From Agrypnia vestita (taxonomy: Eukaryota; Arthropoda; Insecta; Trichoptera; Phryganeidae): 64,000 bases of DNA. The translations under genes and the position numbers were made by a program. Positions 28,794 to 41,085 of this stretch are shown in pieces. Below the pieces are notes generated by a model. The model ran no database searches and had not been told where the DNA came from. It saw nothing but the letters and a program-made list of their open reading frames with translations. The stretch's first letter is position 1. Every line of letters starts with the position of its first letter. The stretch is from the NCBI GenBank assembly GCA_016648135.1, contig JADDOH010010001.1:1-64000 (forward strand), read 5' to 3'.

Positions 28794-29139
28794 CCCACAT
28801 ATACACAAAATATGTTATGAGATAAAACTGTACTGATTAGTTAAAAATGCTATTAAATATAAATAAAGCCATAAATCGTTAAACTTTTTCTGCAAATTTC
28901 TTTCCAATATTCAACTGATGCATTGGAAATGTGATGCTGATACCAGAATATTCAACTCTAATTGACAAGAAATGAAAATGCTGATCTGAGATACTATTAT
29001 GCACATCAAGTTACTTTTGGCATATCATAAGATATACTATTGCATCGGTGAGATTAGAATCATAGTCGAGGGACGATCGTCAAGTAGATGGACACATTTG
29101 GTGGTTTATAACCGGTGGCTCACTCAACAAAGCTGTCAG

Positions 29140-29700
29140 TAGGGGAGGGGGGGGCATAGTGGGGTGGCGGGGCATAGCGGGGAATCCCTATGATAGTTCG
29201 AACGAAACGCCGTGCAATGTTTCAAAGGGCTCGCTTTAATTGGTCGTCAGTCGGCACGTGACCTTCACGTGCGACCCATGCCATTTCGACAGCCGTTTAT
29301 GCTATATAAAAAAACTAAAAAACAGTGTTTTCGTTAAAAAATAAGTGAAATTAAACAGCAATTCTTCCTCGAACTCAATTATATATGTATTGTGGTGGTT
29401 AATTTTTCATTTTGAAGCAGTACCTTCTGAACATCATAATTAAAAGTACAAGATTGTCTGTGAAAAAGGTAAGATTTTATCAGTTTATGTTTTGTTGTTA
29501 AAGTAACAATACATTTGCCATTTTTCATTTATGTATTCACATATCGTAGATTTTTTATCATAATCGTGAAAAACATATCCGTAGTCATTCACAATGCATT
29601 AAACCATGATATTGAGTCAAAACTTGTTGTTTAATCATAATATTTTATCTTTCAGGTATGTTTGAGTTTTAAGTACCCCACTATGCCCCCCCCTCTCCTA
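29140..29700. mobile_element. TAGGGGAG TIR element carrying promoter and splice signals
   Basis: Starts TAGGGGAGGGGGGGGCATAG and ends with the inverse (TATGCCCCCCCCTCTCCTA), ~26-bp TIRs, 561 bp. Between them: CACGTG motifs at 29254 and 29266, TATATAAAA at 29302, a donor-like GGTAAGATTTTAT at about 29469 and an acceptor-like TTATCTTTCAG at about 29655. The flanks GCTGTCAG and GCTGCAG may be a decayed target duplication. Looks like the 5' part of an autonomous element reduced to a MITE. Confidence 0.6.
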
Positions 29701-29884
29701 ATGCTGCAGATGATTTTGACTGTGATGTCATTATTACCATATTGAACATTACTGTTCTGCTAAGAGCATAAGAGAAAAGAAGAGCTTGGACAATAAAATA
29801 AAGACTAATTTGATGATCTCCTGGGATTAGAATCGAACCCCTAAACAATTGGTTATTAGGGAAGCTTAATATCAGTAATCTCTT

Positions 29885-30085
29885 CTTCTATCTTGGCATA
29901 CAACTCTTACCCCATTCATATTCACGCATCTCATGCACGCTTGTTGATTGAGATTTCAGGACCATCTACCAGCATCTGTTTTTCTTGGTTTTGCCAAGTT
30001 TTCCGCAGATGTCTTCTATTTCTGGTGCCATTAAGACTAACGTAATATATCTTTCGTGCCATCCTCCCTACTTAACGTTTTGAAT
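29885..30085 (-). pseudogene. Fragment of the TTAGT-tailed non-LTR element
   Basis: The reverse strand matches the last part of the family (ending SAYPHG-like, then the VxCQDRR region) with several frameshifts. Confidence 0.45.
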
Positions 30086-30529
30086 AATCTTTACTAGTAT
30101 AATCATAAATAATCATGTTTCATCTGTCATTTATGACAGTTGAAAAATACTGAAAGAAAATATACCAACAAAATATACTGCAAAGAGATACACTCGCCAT
30201 GTCACTAACAGTATCATGTGTCAAAGTAAAGTGATATTTTAATAATCTAATGTTGTGTTGCCTACTAGTTTTGCTCTAGAGGTGTACTGTATATCGCATG
30301 TTCTTTATTTTTTTTGTGAAAAATTGGTACTAATGTCTCGCAAATCTGGGCCCGCCACGCGAAGCAAGGAAGAGATGGAAGCCACAGAGCTTACGACCTG
30401 TCGTTGGCAAGTTTCAGTGTCCATTATGCCATGACTATGTTTACCATTTGTTCCATTCCCTCCTTCCCCCCCTTAGAGTGATTCGAACTATAGCCGATAG
30501 ATTGTAAAAGCCACATCATCATATATATA

Positions 30530-30966
30530 CAGGGTGTACCAGAGCTAGCAGCAGAAACTTGCCAGGTAGATTCCTGCCTACGTTATGAGTCTAAAATGTA
30601 CAAGCAACCTTGACCTAATATCAATAGTTATGGAGATAATCAATATCAAAGTTTGCATTTTTTTTTTCAATATTTCTGACTTATTGAACTGACTGACAAA
30701 AATTGAAAAACTCATTTTTTACAAGGTTTTTATCATTTTATTTGAGTTGTATTCAAGCAAATGAATTTTTCATAATCGATATAAGTAATGATAGTTCAAA
30801 TTTTTGCAAAAAATAAGTCAGAAATATTGAAAAAAATGCAAATTTTGATATTGCATATCTCCATAACTATTGGTATTAGGTCATGGTTGCTTGAACATTT
30901 TAGACTCATAACATAGTCAGGAATCTACCGGCCAAGTTTCTGCTGCTAGCTATAGTACATCCTGTA
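30530..30966. mobile_element. ACAGGGT foldback MITE, copy 3
   Basis: Left end ACAGGGTGTACCAGAGCTAG, right end CTAGCTATAGTACATCCTGT; the arms include AATATCAATAGTTATGGAGA and its inverse. The terminal GCTAGCAGCAGAAACTT block differs from the 14578 copy, so the family has at least two terminal variants. Confidence 0.75.
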
Positions 30967-31734
30967 TATGTGATTATCATATTTAAAAAATTAGGTATCT
31001 CGCATATTTACTATCGCAAATAGTCAATATGAATAAAGAAAAATAAGTTATTAAAACAATAAAAATCCGAAAATTTCAATATCTCGGACATGTGATGAGA
31101 CATCTAGAGATGTAGGAGATCTTGCATCTCATAATGCAGGGAAAGATTGCCGGAAGTCGGGGCCCTGAAAGAAGGAGAACATGACGGCTGAATAACCTGA
31201 GACAGCGGTTTGGCCAGCCTACTGTAGAACTGTTCCGAGTCACAGTAAACAAAGTTCACATAGCCAACGTTCGCTGAATGGATAAGGCACGAAAAGAAGA
31301 AGAAATAGCCAATATGCTCATATTTGAACATCGCGATCCTTTGGTGATGGCTTCTGTGCCTGAATTCTCCGACATGTGGCTCCGGTTATTTCTTAGACTT
31401 GGTTTGTCATCTTGTTGGATATTCACCTCTTGCCTTAACTTTATACGACCCATCCCAGTGATCAGTGTTTCTTCGAGCTGTCTCCACCTCTTCTGGCAAT
31501 GTGCCCAAAGTACGCAAGAATTCTTTTACCACATGTTGTGGAGAGTCTTTCAAAGCACGTTAACAAATCAAAAGTGACGGTATTGGAAAGGAGGAAAGTA
31601 AGACAATCCGTGAAATACTAGTAGGCAATGAATGCTTGGAGCAAGTAGTTGACTTTGGTATTGGTATTGAGATATGATTGCAGGGAATAAGGTGAATTGT
31701 GCTTTGAATACAATAATTTGTAATAGAAATATGT

Positions 31735-32175
31735 CTACCGAGGCAAAACTAGCAGTACACAATGGAATTCTGGTAGCAACACTGATGCATGGAAGTGAAG
31801 CCTGGAGCTGGCAGAAGAATGAATGAAATGAATGAAAGAATGCAACAGGAATGAGATAACTTAGACATGTGGCATTTATGATAAGACTAATGAATGTAAA
31901 GCCGATCCTAGTAAATTGAATAGAATTAAAAAAGGGTTGTTAAGGTTTGAGCATGTTGAATGAGGAAAGAATGGTAAAAAAGATATATGACGCAAGTGTT
32001 GACGACGCCGGAAAGAGAGGATGACCGCTGAAAACGTGACATGACCAAATTAACCAGATACTGGAAGATTGTCAATTGTGAAGATTTATGAATGTGGATG
32101 AGGTGAGAGTTGTGTTTCAAGACAGAAGAGTACGCATTCAATCCTCTATGTCTACTCCAGTGAGGAAATTGCGTG
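31735..32175 (+). pseudogene. Fragment of the TTAGT-tailed non-LTR element
   Basis: Decayed plus-strand copy of the segment at 51390-51870: shared words include GGAAGTGAAGCCTGGAGCTG, GAGGAAAGAATGGTAA and CATGACCAAATTAACCAGAT. Many frameshifts; ends GCGTGATGGT. Confidence 0.6.
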
Positions 32176-32199
32176 ATGGTCAGTAATTTGAAGAATGGA

Positions 32200-32455
32200 G
32201 ACGTTGTTTATATTGCAGTATGCAATGCCAAACCCACATTGATTTAACAGGCATGTGCAGTAATAACATTGAAACACGAGAAAAATCTGAATCAAATATT
32301 TATCTGTCAGAATATTATGAAGTATTAGAAATATGTTAATTATTGTGATGGGAATATTACGAGATGCATGTATATTATTTCGATTTGCTTTCAAAATATA
32401 GGTATGCTTAGGAAAAGGTCATGCCTTTTGTTCTCACTGTATGCCCTTGCAATTT
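32200..32455. mobile_element. Half copy of the TTGTTCTCACTG foldback
   Basis: The right side CTTAGGAAAAGGTCATGCC, then TTTTGTTCTCACTG, matches 37560-37612; the inner part (ATATGTTAATTATTGTGATG) matches 37500-37520. The left arm is degraded. Confidence 0.5.
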
Positions 32456-33038
32456 AGGGTATGATAGTCTATATATGATAATTTAGGGTATTTTTTATAA
32501 TTGATTCTTCTTCTTTTTACTCTTAGTGACTGTAGTCGTGATCATGGATCTGTCACCCGTATTCCAGTTGGTGGCCTGTCTTGTGCCATACCATGTACTG
32601 GGCATTTGTAATTGTCTCTGTATTAAATACAATATGTCATTTAATCATTTGTTAACCAATAACATCCTAATATTTTATACCACATAGCAAAAAAGTCAAC
32701 TTTGAGTTTTATAAACACTTCAAATTGTTTTATTGACTTTTGAAATTGTTGACCATACTTATTTGTTTTTATTAATGATACCAGCTGTAACCTGTAAAAA
32801 ATGACGGAACATTGGTTTGTGTGTTTGCTAAGCCCTAGTGTATATTTATAGCATGTTTATGGCAGTCTACGGAGAGGCGGCCGTTGCAACATGCGGCCGG
32901 TTCAGTTTTTTAGCAGTGAATTTAAATTAAATTACGGACATTACACAAAGTTACGGGGACAGACAGACAACGAAATTATTATGTTTGATAAATATTTTGT
33001 GATCGGCATATTCATATAAAAAATAACAAAAACCAATT

Positions 33039-33222
33039 GAGTAGCTTGTTGGTCTTGTGGTTAGGACTCTCGCCTCGTAATCCAAAGGTCACGGGTTCAA
33101 ACCTCACTCCAGACCAGCAAGTCAGTCCTATTTTCATAACACAAGCGTTGAAAATAGTAAGAATATTGATGTGACACGTATTCCGTGTTCGCATATCTAT
33201 TTAAAAAAAAAAAGAAATAAAT
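33039..33222 (+). repeat. tRNA-derived SINE, copy S1
   Basis: 5' head GAGTAGCTTGTTGGTCTTGT, A-box-like GTGGTTAGGACT, B box GGGTTCAAACC, then a ~70-bp body (TAGTAAGAATATTGATGTGA) and a poly(A) end. Copies at 33670, 34262, 43172 and 51066. Confidence 0.8.
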
Positions 33223-33669
33223 AAAAAATACAAGAGATCATAATCATTGTCACCAGGAATAATATTTATTTTATACATTTGAGTGGCCTAATCAGTGTCA
33301 GTACCGGATGACAAATTTCCTTTGCCAATTTCTTTTTAATATAACAGAGATGTGTACACGTGTCAAATCAATATTATTACTATTTTCCAGACACGCTTGA
33401 CGCCCACCACCCTCGCCGTTTTGAATATTACCCAGATAATTTATCGACTGTCATTGCCAAACTTCTTAACTGTTTACGACTTAACTTTTCATAAACTGTG
33501 CAGAAATCTGACACCAAGCAAGCATGCCGCTTGGTGCACACTGCCCTTACCGTTTCAAACACTAGCATTAGTGATCGTTAAACGGCTATTTTAACCGGTT
33601 ACACATTAGAGATTTGTATCGGACTGTATCTATGATTGGAAACTGTGATACAACTGTTGTCTAGTATTG

Positions 33670-33836
33670 ACGATTTTTTTTTATAGAGTTGCGAAGACGG
33701 AATATGTGTCGCATCAATATTCTTTCTATTCTCGAAAATAGGACTAACTTGCTGGTGTCCTGGAATAGGGCCCGAACCACTGACCATCAGGTCACTAAGC
33801 GAGCGTTATGATCACTACACCAACAAGCTACTCAAT
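33670..33836 (-). repeat. tRNA-derived SINE, copy S2 (nested)
   Basis: The reverse strand carries the same head and body as S1, with diverged B box (GGTTCGGGCCC). It interrupts the dispersed repeat also found at 10180-10330; the sequence before (GTCTAGTATTGACGA) and after (GCGAAAAATCAATTAAC) is contiguous in that copy. Confidence 0.75.
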
Positions 33837-33969
33837 TGCGAAAAATCAATTAACAATCATAAATACAAACCCCAAACGGCCATCTATGCAAAATGTCTAT
33901 GGACAAGGGAGAAAGTCTGATCAACAGCAAACCAAATCCCGCTTCCTTGAGCTTAACACATCGCGTGGG

Positions 33970-34510
33970 TGTTTCTCTGTGCAATGCAACTTGTATCAAT
34001 TCTCAACTGTTACATTAAGTCATGGAATACGTGAAATATTTATGTAGAATGTCGATGTGAAATAGTTAGTGCAAACATAACAGAACCGAAAATATGAATG
34101 TTTTATTTAAAGAAACCTATGCCATCACACCTCCTTCAATTGGTCCAAATGCCACCTACAGAATTGATACAATGTAACTTGTATTTTCTCAACTGTCAGA
34201 TTAATGGAATACGTGAAATATTTTAGTAGAATCTCAATGTGAAATAATTAGTGTAAATAAAGAATGGTCATGACGCTCGTCTAGTGATTTGAACCCCATT
34301 CCAGGACACCATCAAGTTAGTCCCATTCTCATAGCGCAAGCGTTTAGCTTATCTTGAGAATAGTAAGAATATTGATACAACACACATTCCTATCTCTATA
34401 TCTATAATCTCTATATTTTTTATAAAAAAAAATGAATGTCTTATTTAAAGAAACCTATGCCATCACTCCGACCTCTTTCAACTGGTCTAAGCGCCACCTA
34501 GTAATAATCT
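33970..34510 (+). repeat. Diverged tandem duplication, second unit split by SINE S3
   Basis: Unit 1 (about 33990-34155) and unit 2 (about 34170-34262 plus 34433-34500) share TGGAATACGTGAAATATTT, ATGTGAAATA(G/A)TTAGTG and TTTAAAGAAACCTATGCCAT. SINE S3 lies inside unit 2. Confidence 0.65.
34262..34433 (+). repeat. tRNA-derived SINE, copy S3 (5' truncated)
   Basis: Keeps the B-box region (GATTTGAACCCCATTCC) and the body (AGCGCAAGCGTTTAGCTTAT, TAGTAAGAATATTGAT) with an A-rich end. The head and A box are mostly lost. Confidence 0.65.
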
Positions 34511-35119
34511 GTAAAAAGCGCGAATATTAATGATAAAATACCATTAACCTAACAATTATTAACTAGGTCAGCATTTGTCATTTCTTTTAAGTCCCCTAGA
34601 TTTTACGTACTTAAATACTTCACGCATCACAAATACACTTTTGGCTTTGGGTAGAGAGATTAAGGATCAGGAGGCCACCGACATGCAGGGCTGATCTGGC
34701 AAAGGCGTGCACCGACACTTCATCCCAAGAATGCGACGGATTGGGTCAAACAGCGCCAAATAATTTCCCACGGCAGCGTCTAAATGCACAACCGCTCTGC
34801 CAAGAGCAAGGTGAAGAGTGATAAGAAGTATTTATATTTTTAACAAGTAATAAATGCCAGTGTGTCTACCAGACCTGCATACGTATTTATAAAATGGACA
34901 GTGTTCTGCAACAATTTGTTAACCTTTTGGTGACAATATGTCGCCATAATAAATTACTTAACAACTTAATCGGTGCCCTTTTGCCCCCGCAAACAATAGA
35001 TTTTTTTCAGGCACATTACATTAGTCCTACAGTTATTCGGGCGCATACATTGTCAAATATTTATCACGCAGTTTCACGTGTGCATATCAGCTTAATTTTC
35101 GTGATGTAATAAAATGAAT

Positions 35120-35745
35120 GCGAAAATCGAACTAAAACCAACTAGTTACAATGTGTTACAAGCTTTTAGGTTTAGTAACACATATATCAAAAGGATTTTC
35201 GAATGAGATGTGCATCGAGCAATTGTACAATTTCATCATTCGTTCAAAATTGGAATATGGAATGGCAATGTGGAGCCCACACCAAAGGAAATACATTGAC
35301 ACGATTGAGCAGATTCAAAAGAAATTCTTGCGCTATTTATACATGCGCAGCACAGGAGAATACCCTACATTCATGAACCATGAAGTGCTGCTGAGGGAAT
35401 GCAACTACCGCAGCCTCGAGTCGCGTAGACAGGAGGGCCTAGTCGCGTTGGGGGTTAAAATTTTAAGAAATAAAATTGATGCCCCAAACCTGCTAGAGAA
35501 TCATGCCCTGTTTGTACCAAACAATTATTTGCGAAATCGAGGTCACGCGCTATTTCACACCCCAAAATGCAGAACGGATATAATGAATAAGCACACCATA
35601 ACGCGTAGTGTGCAACTCCTAAATGAACTGAGCGATCATGTCAAAGTATTTAATGATAGCATTGAATGCATCAAGCAGCGGATCGCCCCCATTTAAGTAC
35701 TCCAAGATATACTTCCATTGTAAATGGAGCGATCTGTAATGCAAA
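35120..35745 (+). pseudogene. 5'-truncated jockey-like retrotransposon, C-terminal ORF2
   Basis: A 181-codon open frame: YNFIIRSKLEYGMAMWSPHQ, QIQKKFLRYLYMRSTGEYP, ECNYRSLESRRQEGLVALG and LFVPNNYLRNRGHALFHTPK. Clearly homologous to the 22036 element (QKKFLRYLYMRE, LFHIPIYRT). Ends AATAAATAAATAATAATAAT. No RT palm. Confidence 0.8.
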
Positions 35746-35749
35746 TAAA

Positions 35750-36890
35750 TAAATAATAATAATTGACACGATAAAAACTGAAAATTTGCTGGAAACAAGT
35801 GACATTCAGAGTTATAGTGACATAGGGCATAAAAACAAAAAGCGAGTGTCATTGAGTAGTACTTTTGAGTGTTTCAAGTGCTTATGGTCTAAAAGAGGAC
35901 GAATATTAAAAATGCAGAATTTGCAACCATTTTTTTTCTTAAATATCATAAATACAATTCAACTTTACAGCTTGAATTTGTATAATATGCTCTGGAGTTG
36001 GTGGCATGTCATACCAAAAATAACCACACCATAACCCAAAATGAAAATGTTGGAACTTTATTATGAAAAATATGAGTGCACACTTTACTAAGCAGTGTTG
36101 CATGACTGAGGCAATGAAGAAGTTTATTTTTTTTTTTCGCATGAATAATTTTGTTCTGTCCGGTGGAGTCAACTCTCGTACTGGTGTACATTGCGGCTCG
36201 TGATCCGGCGCCCGGCTATACGGACGCGCGATGTCACAGGCGAGTTAGAGGTCAATCATTCGGCACTACAGTAGATTAACTGTAATATGCCTTTTCTCTG
36301 TTATTTATTGACAGATTTCAGAAATCTACTAGTTTTTGTCTATATTTTAGTTCAATTATATTATCAGCATTATGAAACTTCTCCATTGTTTGAATATTGA
36401 AATCATTCTGTAGTAAGAAATTGACTCTTTTTTTTCATTTTTGTGTTAAACATATCATCGCAGAACCACCGTTCAAATACGTTATACAAACCATGCTAGT
36501 TAATATTACCATATGAGTATTTTAAGGAAACTGGTTTCATTTCAGGTGCAAAACAAAACAAACACATAATATTCTACAAAATGCTTTATTATTACATAAA
36601 ATACAACACAATTATTAGTAAAACTAAAAAAATGTTAAAATAATATAACTTTATTGTAAAACTTAAGATAATTCATACATTAAATCAAATCATTGTTAGT
36701 TAATATATAAATGAGTTAGTAAAAGTCCGAATATTATATGCGGGTAATTATTTTTTCCCCAGTAAAATTGGAGATATCGATGGGACGGTTTGAGCGAAAA
36801 TAACAGACCTAAGTATTCAAAACAGAGCTGAAATATTCAGAGCGGTATCCTGAGAGGCGAGAGCTTGTTCAGTGTTTACGAAACCTAAGA
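35750..36890. other. AT-rich stretch, nothing recognised
   Basis: No supported gene. 36170-36240 is locally GC-rich (GATCCGGCGCCCGGCTATAC) but has no clear structure. Confidence 0.35.
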
Positions 36891-36894
36891 CGTA

Positions 36895-37075
36895 GGGAAC
36901 CCAGGTGGCAAAGAAGAACATCTAGTGAGATAACATGACAACAGAATAACTATAAAGATGACTGAGTGGAGACCTCAAGAAGACAAAATGGGGGAAAGTC
37001 AGAGAGCCGCCGGACTAGTGACAGCGTAGGAAGACAGTAAAGGGCATCTGTTCTACACACTTCTAGGCATTCTGA
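36895..37075 (+). pseudogene. RTE-like ORF2 remnant
   Basis: Shares GAGTGGAGACCTCAAGAAG-type sequence and the general layout with the 3' coding end at 47600-47750 (WRPWENKRGIGRPQKRW). Frames broken. Confidence 0.4.
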
Positions 37076-37201
37076 ATATGATGATGCTGTGTTTTGAACA
37101 TGATAATAAATATACACTAAACAAGATGATTAATTTTGAAAAAATTTAAAATCGAAATTTATTTGCAGGACTAGAGACGAGATTTAATTAGCTAAAAAAT
37201 T

Positions 37202-37248
37202 ACACCTGATGATGAGATGGACTGCTCCTCTCGAAACTATAGTCGTGT
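37202..37248 (+). ncRNA. Hammerhead-ribozyme-like motif (copy H3)
   Basis: Stem I ACAC/GUGU (37202-37205, 37245-37248), core CUGAUGA (37206-37212), one extra U, stem II GAGA/UCUC, GAAA from 37233, stem III AC/GU (loop UAUA), C at 37244 as the cleavage base. The stems pair with bases different from H1 and H2, which is covariation. Confidence 0.55.
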
Positions 37249-37387
37249 TAAATTTAACTCAACATGTGTGGATTACAAGTTTAAATTAAAATATAATGTT
37301 TAATAATATTATTGAGATTTGGTTGACTTAATAAACTTCATGAGGATATATGATTGTACCATTGCTTCACTACGGATTTGAGACCAG

Positions 37388-37612
37388 GGGGGCGCAGTGA
37401 GAACAAGAAGCATTACTTTTATTTAAAAATATATTTGGAGAAAAAAACAAATTAACTATATATCTGGCAAAATATTGTAAAATACTAGAACCTGAATAAT
37501 ATGTTAATTAGTGTGATAGGAATATTAGGAGATATATACCTCTTCTTTGATTTTATTTACAAAATATATGCTTAGGAAAAAGTCACGCTTCTTGTTCTCA
37601 CTGCACACCACT
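37388..37612. mobile_element. TTGTTCTCACTG foldback MITE
   Basis: Ends GGGCGCAGTGAGAACAAGAA and CTTCTTGTTCTCACTGCACA in inverted orientation; ~225 bp, AT-rich centre. A half copy is at 32200-32455. Confidence 0.65.
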
Positions 37613-38439
37613 ATTTGAGACATACATTTAATACCTATTCAGTAAACGCGACATTCTTTTACACATATCGCTCCATTTTTCATTCAAGGACATAACCGCA
37701 CTCACAACATTCCAATGCTTATCGTAGATAAGTTTATCACAAGAGAATATATTTCTCATAAATAAAGAATTATTGTTTATTATTATATATATTAAATAAT
37801 ATTTTCTATCACTCTACTGAATAAAAATTGATTTTTGAGTCGGGCCATTATTCATGATAGGCTGCGGTATGTTATTTTCAACTGTCATCACAAACGTTGT
37901 GAAGTTAATCGCTGATAAGAAATGCAACGGGACAAAGATAAGGAAAAAGTGTCATATTCATTGAGAATGTTTTAAAAATGTCACGACAGTTGGAATGTTT
38001 TTATACTGCGGATATTTACTCTCAGAAGGATCAGTTATAATGACCATGATCTTGGATTTAGCTCATCTGTTTCAGCTAATTATTTTTCAATACAACCTTT
38101 CACACAGAAGTTTAAATGTATAAAATGCACGTCAGGTCAGCAGACGACACTAGAACCAAATATACATTGTGAATGTCAGAAATGACAATTCTTAACTGGA
38201 TCATAGAAATCATATAAATCAGAGATAGAATCCATAACAAAGTTATCTATATGAGAAACGTGTAATATAGAGGACATAGTACAATGATGCAGAAGCAGAA
38301 CAGATGGTGTATAGAGGATGGCATATAACGTGACGTACGAGAGACCATCCAAAAGATCGAAAGATAGTCAACCTCCGGTGAGTGATATGCTAAAAAAAGA
38401 CACATTTCCAAATCTCACACAAGCGGTGACGTCCTCCTT

Positions 38440-38625
38440 GTTAGAATTGGAAAGTTCTTGGAAAACTGTTTTTTGAAGAATATAGGTAGGTACAACGTCC
38501 TCAAAGATATCTCTGCCTTAGAGCCTCGAAACTGGAGAGAGCTGGCACTAGACCGAGATGAGTGGAGGAAGATTATTGAGGAGGCCAAGACCCACCAGGG
38601 GTTGTAGTGCCAAGAATGATGATAG
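38440..38625 (+). pseudogene. RTE-like ORF2 C-terminal remnant
   Basis: The plus strand reads ALEPRNWRELALDRDEWRKI and IEEAKTHQGL then stop. 'W.eLA.DRdeWR.ii' is the usual last block of RTE-like ORF2 proteins. A minus-strand relative is at 50097-50345. Confidence 0.6.
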
Positions 38626-38869
38626 GTAGGTATACAATAAAATGGGAATTGTTATTTAGGTATACTCGGTAAAAAATTACTCAAAAATGCTCTTACAAAA
38701 TATATATGTTTGTGCTGTTCTCTTGAAATCTATTTCAAAGTCGTAAAACAGCATAAATTTTTCACTTAATATCGAGGGCACAAAGCCAAAAGGGCATTAT
38801 TTCGAACTCAAGGAGGAAAATAATATTTTGTCAATATTTATTTTATTATTAAAACATTTCCATGTGTTT

Positions 38870-38965
38870 TGGATAAACATATATGATAAACATGTTGAAT
38901 ATAAAGTTTGTAATATACATATTATGGAATAAATAAAAATTGAATTGAATTGAATTGAATGATAA
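38870..38965 (+). repeat. 3' end of jockey-like family with (TTGAA)n tail
   Basis: AATAAATAAAAATTGAATTG followed by further TTGAA units, the same tail as the element at 22020-23155. Only the 3' end is present. Confidence 0.5.
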
Positions 38966-39229
38966 ATAAAAGAAGCATTGACTGAACTTTATTTTGCTCT
39001 CCGGTAAGTTTGAAATAATCACTAACACCCTTTTGGCTTTCTACCCTCGAATATTCTGCAGTAATCACTAAGAATATTATTAGTATATGCAAAATCGTGT
39101 ATGCTTGTTTTAGGGATATCACCGCGTACAAGATAAAGAAGGAATATAGTCAATCAAATGTAAACCTATACAAATTAGATAGTTAAACGTTGCATCGATC
39201 TCGTTTTAATTATTTTCACATAATCTCGC

Positions 39230-40560
39230 TTCGAACTCGACCATTTCTCTACGAACGAATAGCGCACATAAGCACTTGTAATATACGAGCGCGATTCGCC
39301 ATAAATTCAGATATGACACGTACAATACTTGGGAACTCTCCAATTGTGACTAATTCAACATTTCCGCACGAACTTTGAGGAATTCCAACAAAAATAAATT
39401 GCCCTGTCAACTTTACTAGAGTTATTTTAACATTCGACAAATATGCACACAATGTTTTAAAATAACCTCCCGCATTCCCAAAGCCGCGCAGCGGAATTTC
39501 TCGCCGAAAAGACACCGAAGAAAAAACAAACAAGACCACGCTCAGTTCAAAACAAATGAAAATAAAATTCAACGAATCGGGAAAATTTTAGTGGAAAATG
39601 TTCTATATTTAACAACCCGGAAAGGTTCGGGCATGTTTCGGTGGGACTTGGAGAAAACTCGCGTTAAACGGTGGTTAGTAGTACAATGCAGAGTCCACAC
39701 ACATTATCTCATGATTGTGACTTACTATTTTTATTACACGCCGTCGAAACACGTTAAAAACCAGATAAAAATCAAAATTCACCACTGACTCCAGCTCATT
39801 CACATCGGCTTTGTCAAAATAAATTGGAGAAAAGCGCGGGGTTGCCAGGATGATAAAACACTACGCCGGGCGGCAGCGTTCCAAAACTTATAAACGCACT
39901 CACCGAGATTACAAACCGATTTAAAATTAAAATACACTGTTTCACTCGCGTAAAATAGCGCAGGTAATACGTTTGAATTTTTAAAAATCGTTTTACGTCA
40001 GTTGTTGCGTTAAAATGTCCGGTTGACGCGAAATGCTGCCAGTGTCGGGAGAATTAAAATGTTTTCCCGAGTGTTGGAGCCCACTTGGAGCTATGACATT
40101 CTCTGGGCATTCCTTGCCGACGGAAGGTTCACGTTACCTTTGCAATTATTATTAGGTGGAGCTCTAAAAATAGGTCAAATATTCACGAGTCGTCATTGGA
40201 GCGAGTCACGGATGAGATCTTTGTGGCCGGCGCGGTCATACGCTTGCTTTTATTGCTTGCACTCACGAAAATGGCCTAGTCGAAGATTCTCGCCGTTAAT
40301 TAAGATTCCTTTGCGCCTCTCGGAGAGCATTTTAATACTATAAAATACCAATATGCACGCCATTTGGGAGATGTTTATTTGTAAAGCGGCGGTAACCGAG
40401 ACGTTCGGCGTCGGAAGAGTGAAATGTAAACATTCAATTACAATTGGGAATTCAATTGCTATTGGGACGCAGTTTATTGAGAAAACAGTATTATTTTAGC
40501 GTTTCCGATTTACGCGCCTCGTAACTTCTGCTGTGGGGAGCTTTTTACAATGGAATGAAA
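39230..40560. other. CpG-containing, repeat-poor block; candidate host regulatory or promoter DNA
   Basis: In contrast to the flanks, this stretch is rich in CpG (AACTCGCGTTAAACG, GCGCGGGGTTGCC, ACTACGCCGGGCGGCAGCG, TGGCCGGCGCGGTC), has many short chance ORFs, and contains none of the repeat families found elsewhere. It could hold a promoter or first exon of a gene to the right; I could not establish a coding frame. Confidence 0.4.
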
Positions 40561-41044
40561 TATTTACGCTTGTTTTAACAACTAATTATTTAACTTGCCA
40601 TTCTGTATTTAAATATTTACGCGTATGTTTTAACAACTAATTATTAAACTTGCCGTTCTGTATGATAACCGTGTCACTAAGGGTTTTTTAAATAACGTTT
40701 TTGAGCTGTTATATTGCAAAACGATGCTAAGGACAAATAAATCAATAAAAACTCCGCCCTGACAAATTACCTACCCGATGGCCGAATATTACAAGTGTAA
40801 AATCTTCAAATGCTACTTTTATTTATCCAAAATAACTTACGATAGATAAAATGTTATTTTAATTAAATGTATATCAACTAAATTATTCTAGCGCAAGCGT
40901 TCCTTTATTTATTACAAAAGTGAAAATAATGTGAGGTTATTATCAGACATGTTTGATGTTTACGGCGTTATCTTTGTTGTCGGACACAATTATTAAAGTA
41001 TCATCTGGACGGACGCGCAATAACTTAACCACAGTTATTATGCG

Positions 41045-41085
41045 TCTGTCCTGAAGATGCAACGATATCGAAATCAGTCGATGTC
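41045..41085 (+). ncRNA. Degraded hammerhead-like motif (H6)
   Basis: Core CUGAAGA and GAAA are kept in order (41057-41080), followed by a cleavage-site-like GUC, but stem II is not convincing. Probably a decayed relative of H1-H3. Confidence 0.25.

Noticed and set aside
40023..40343. 106-codon plus-strand ORF in the CpG-containing block
   Set aside because: Composition and lack of any recognisable domain or splice context suggest chance opening in a GC-richer stretch; not listed as a gene.
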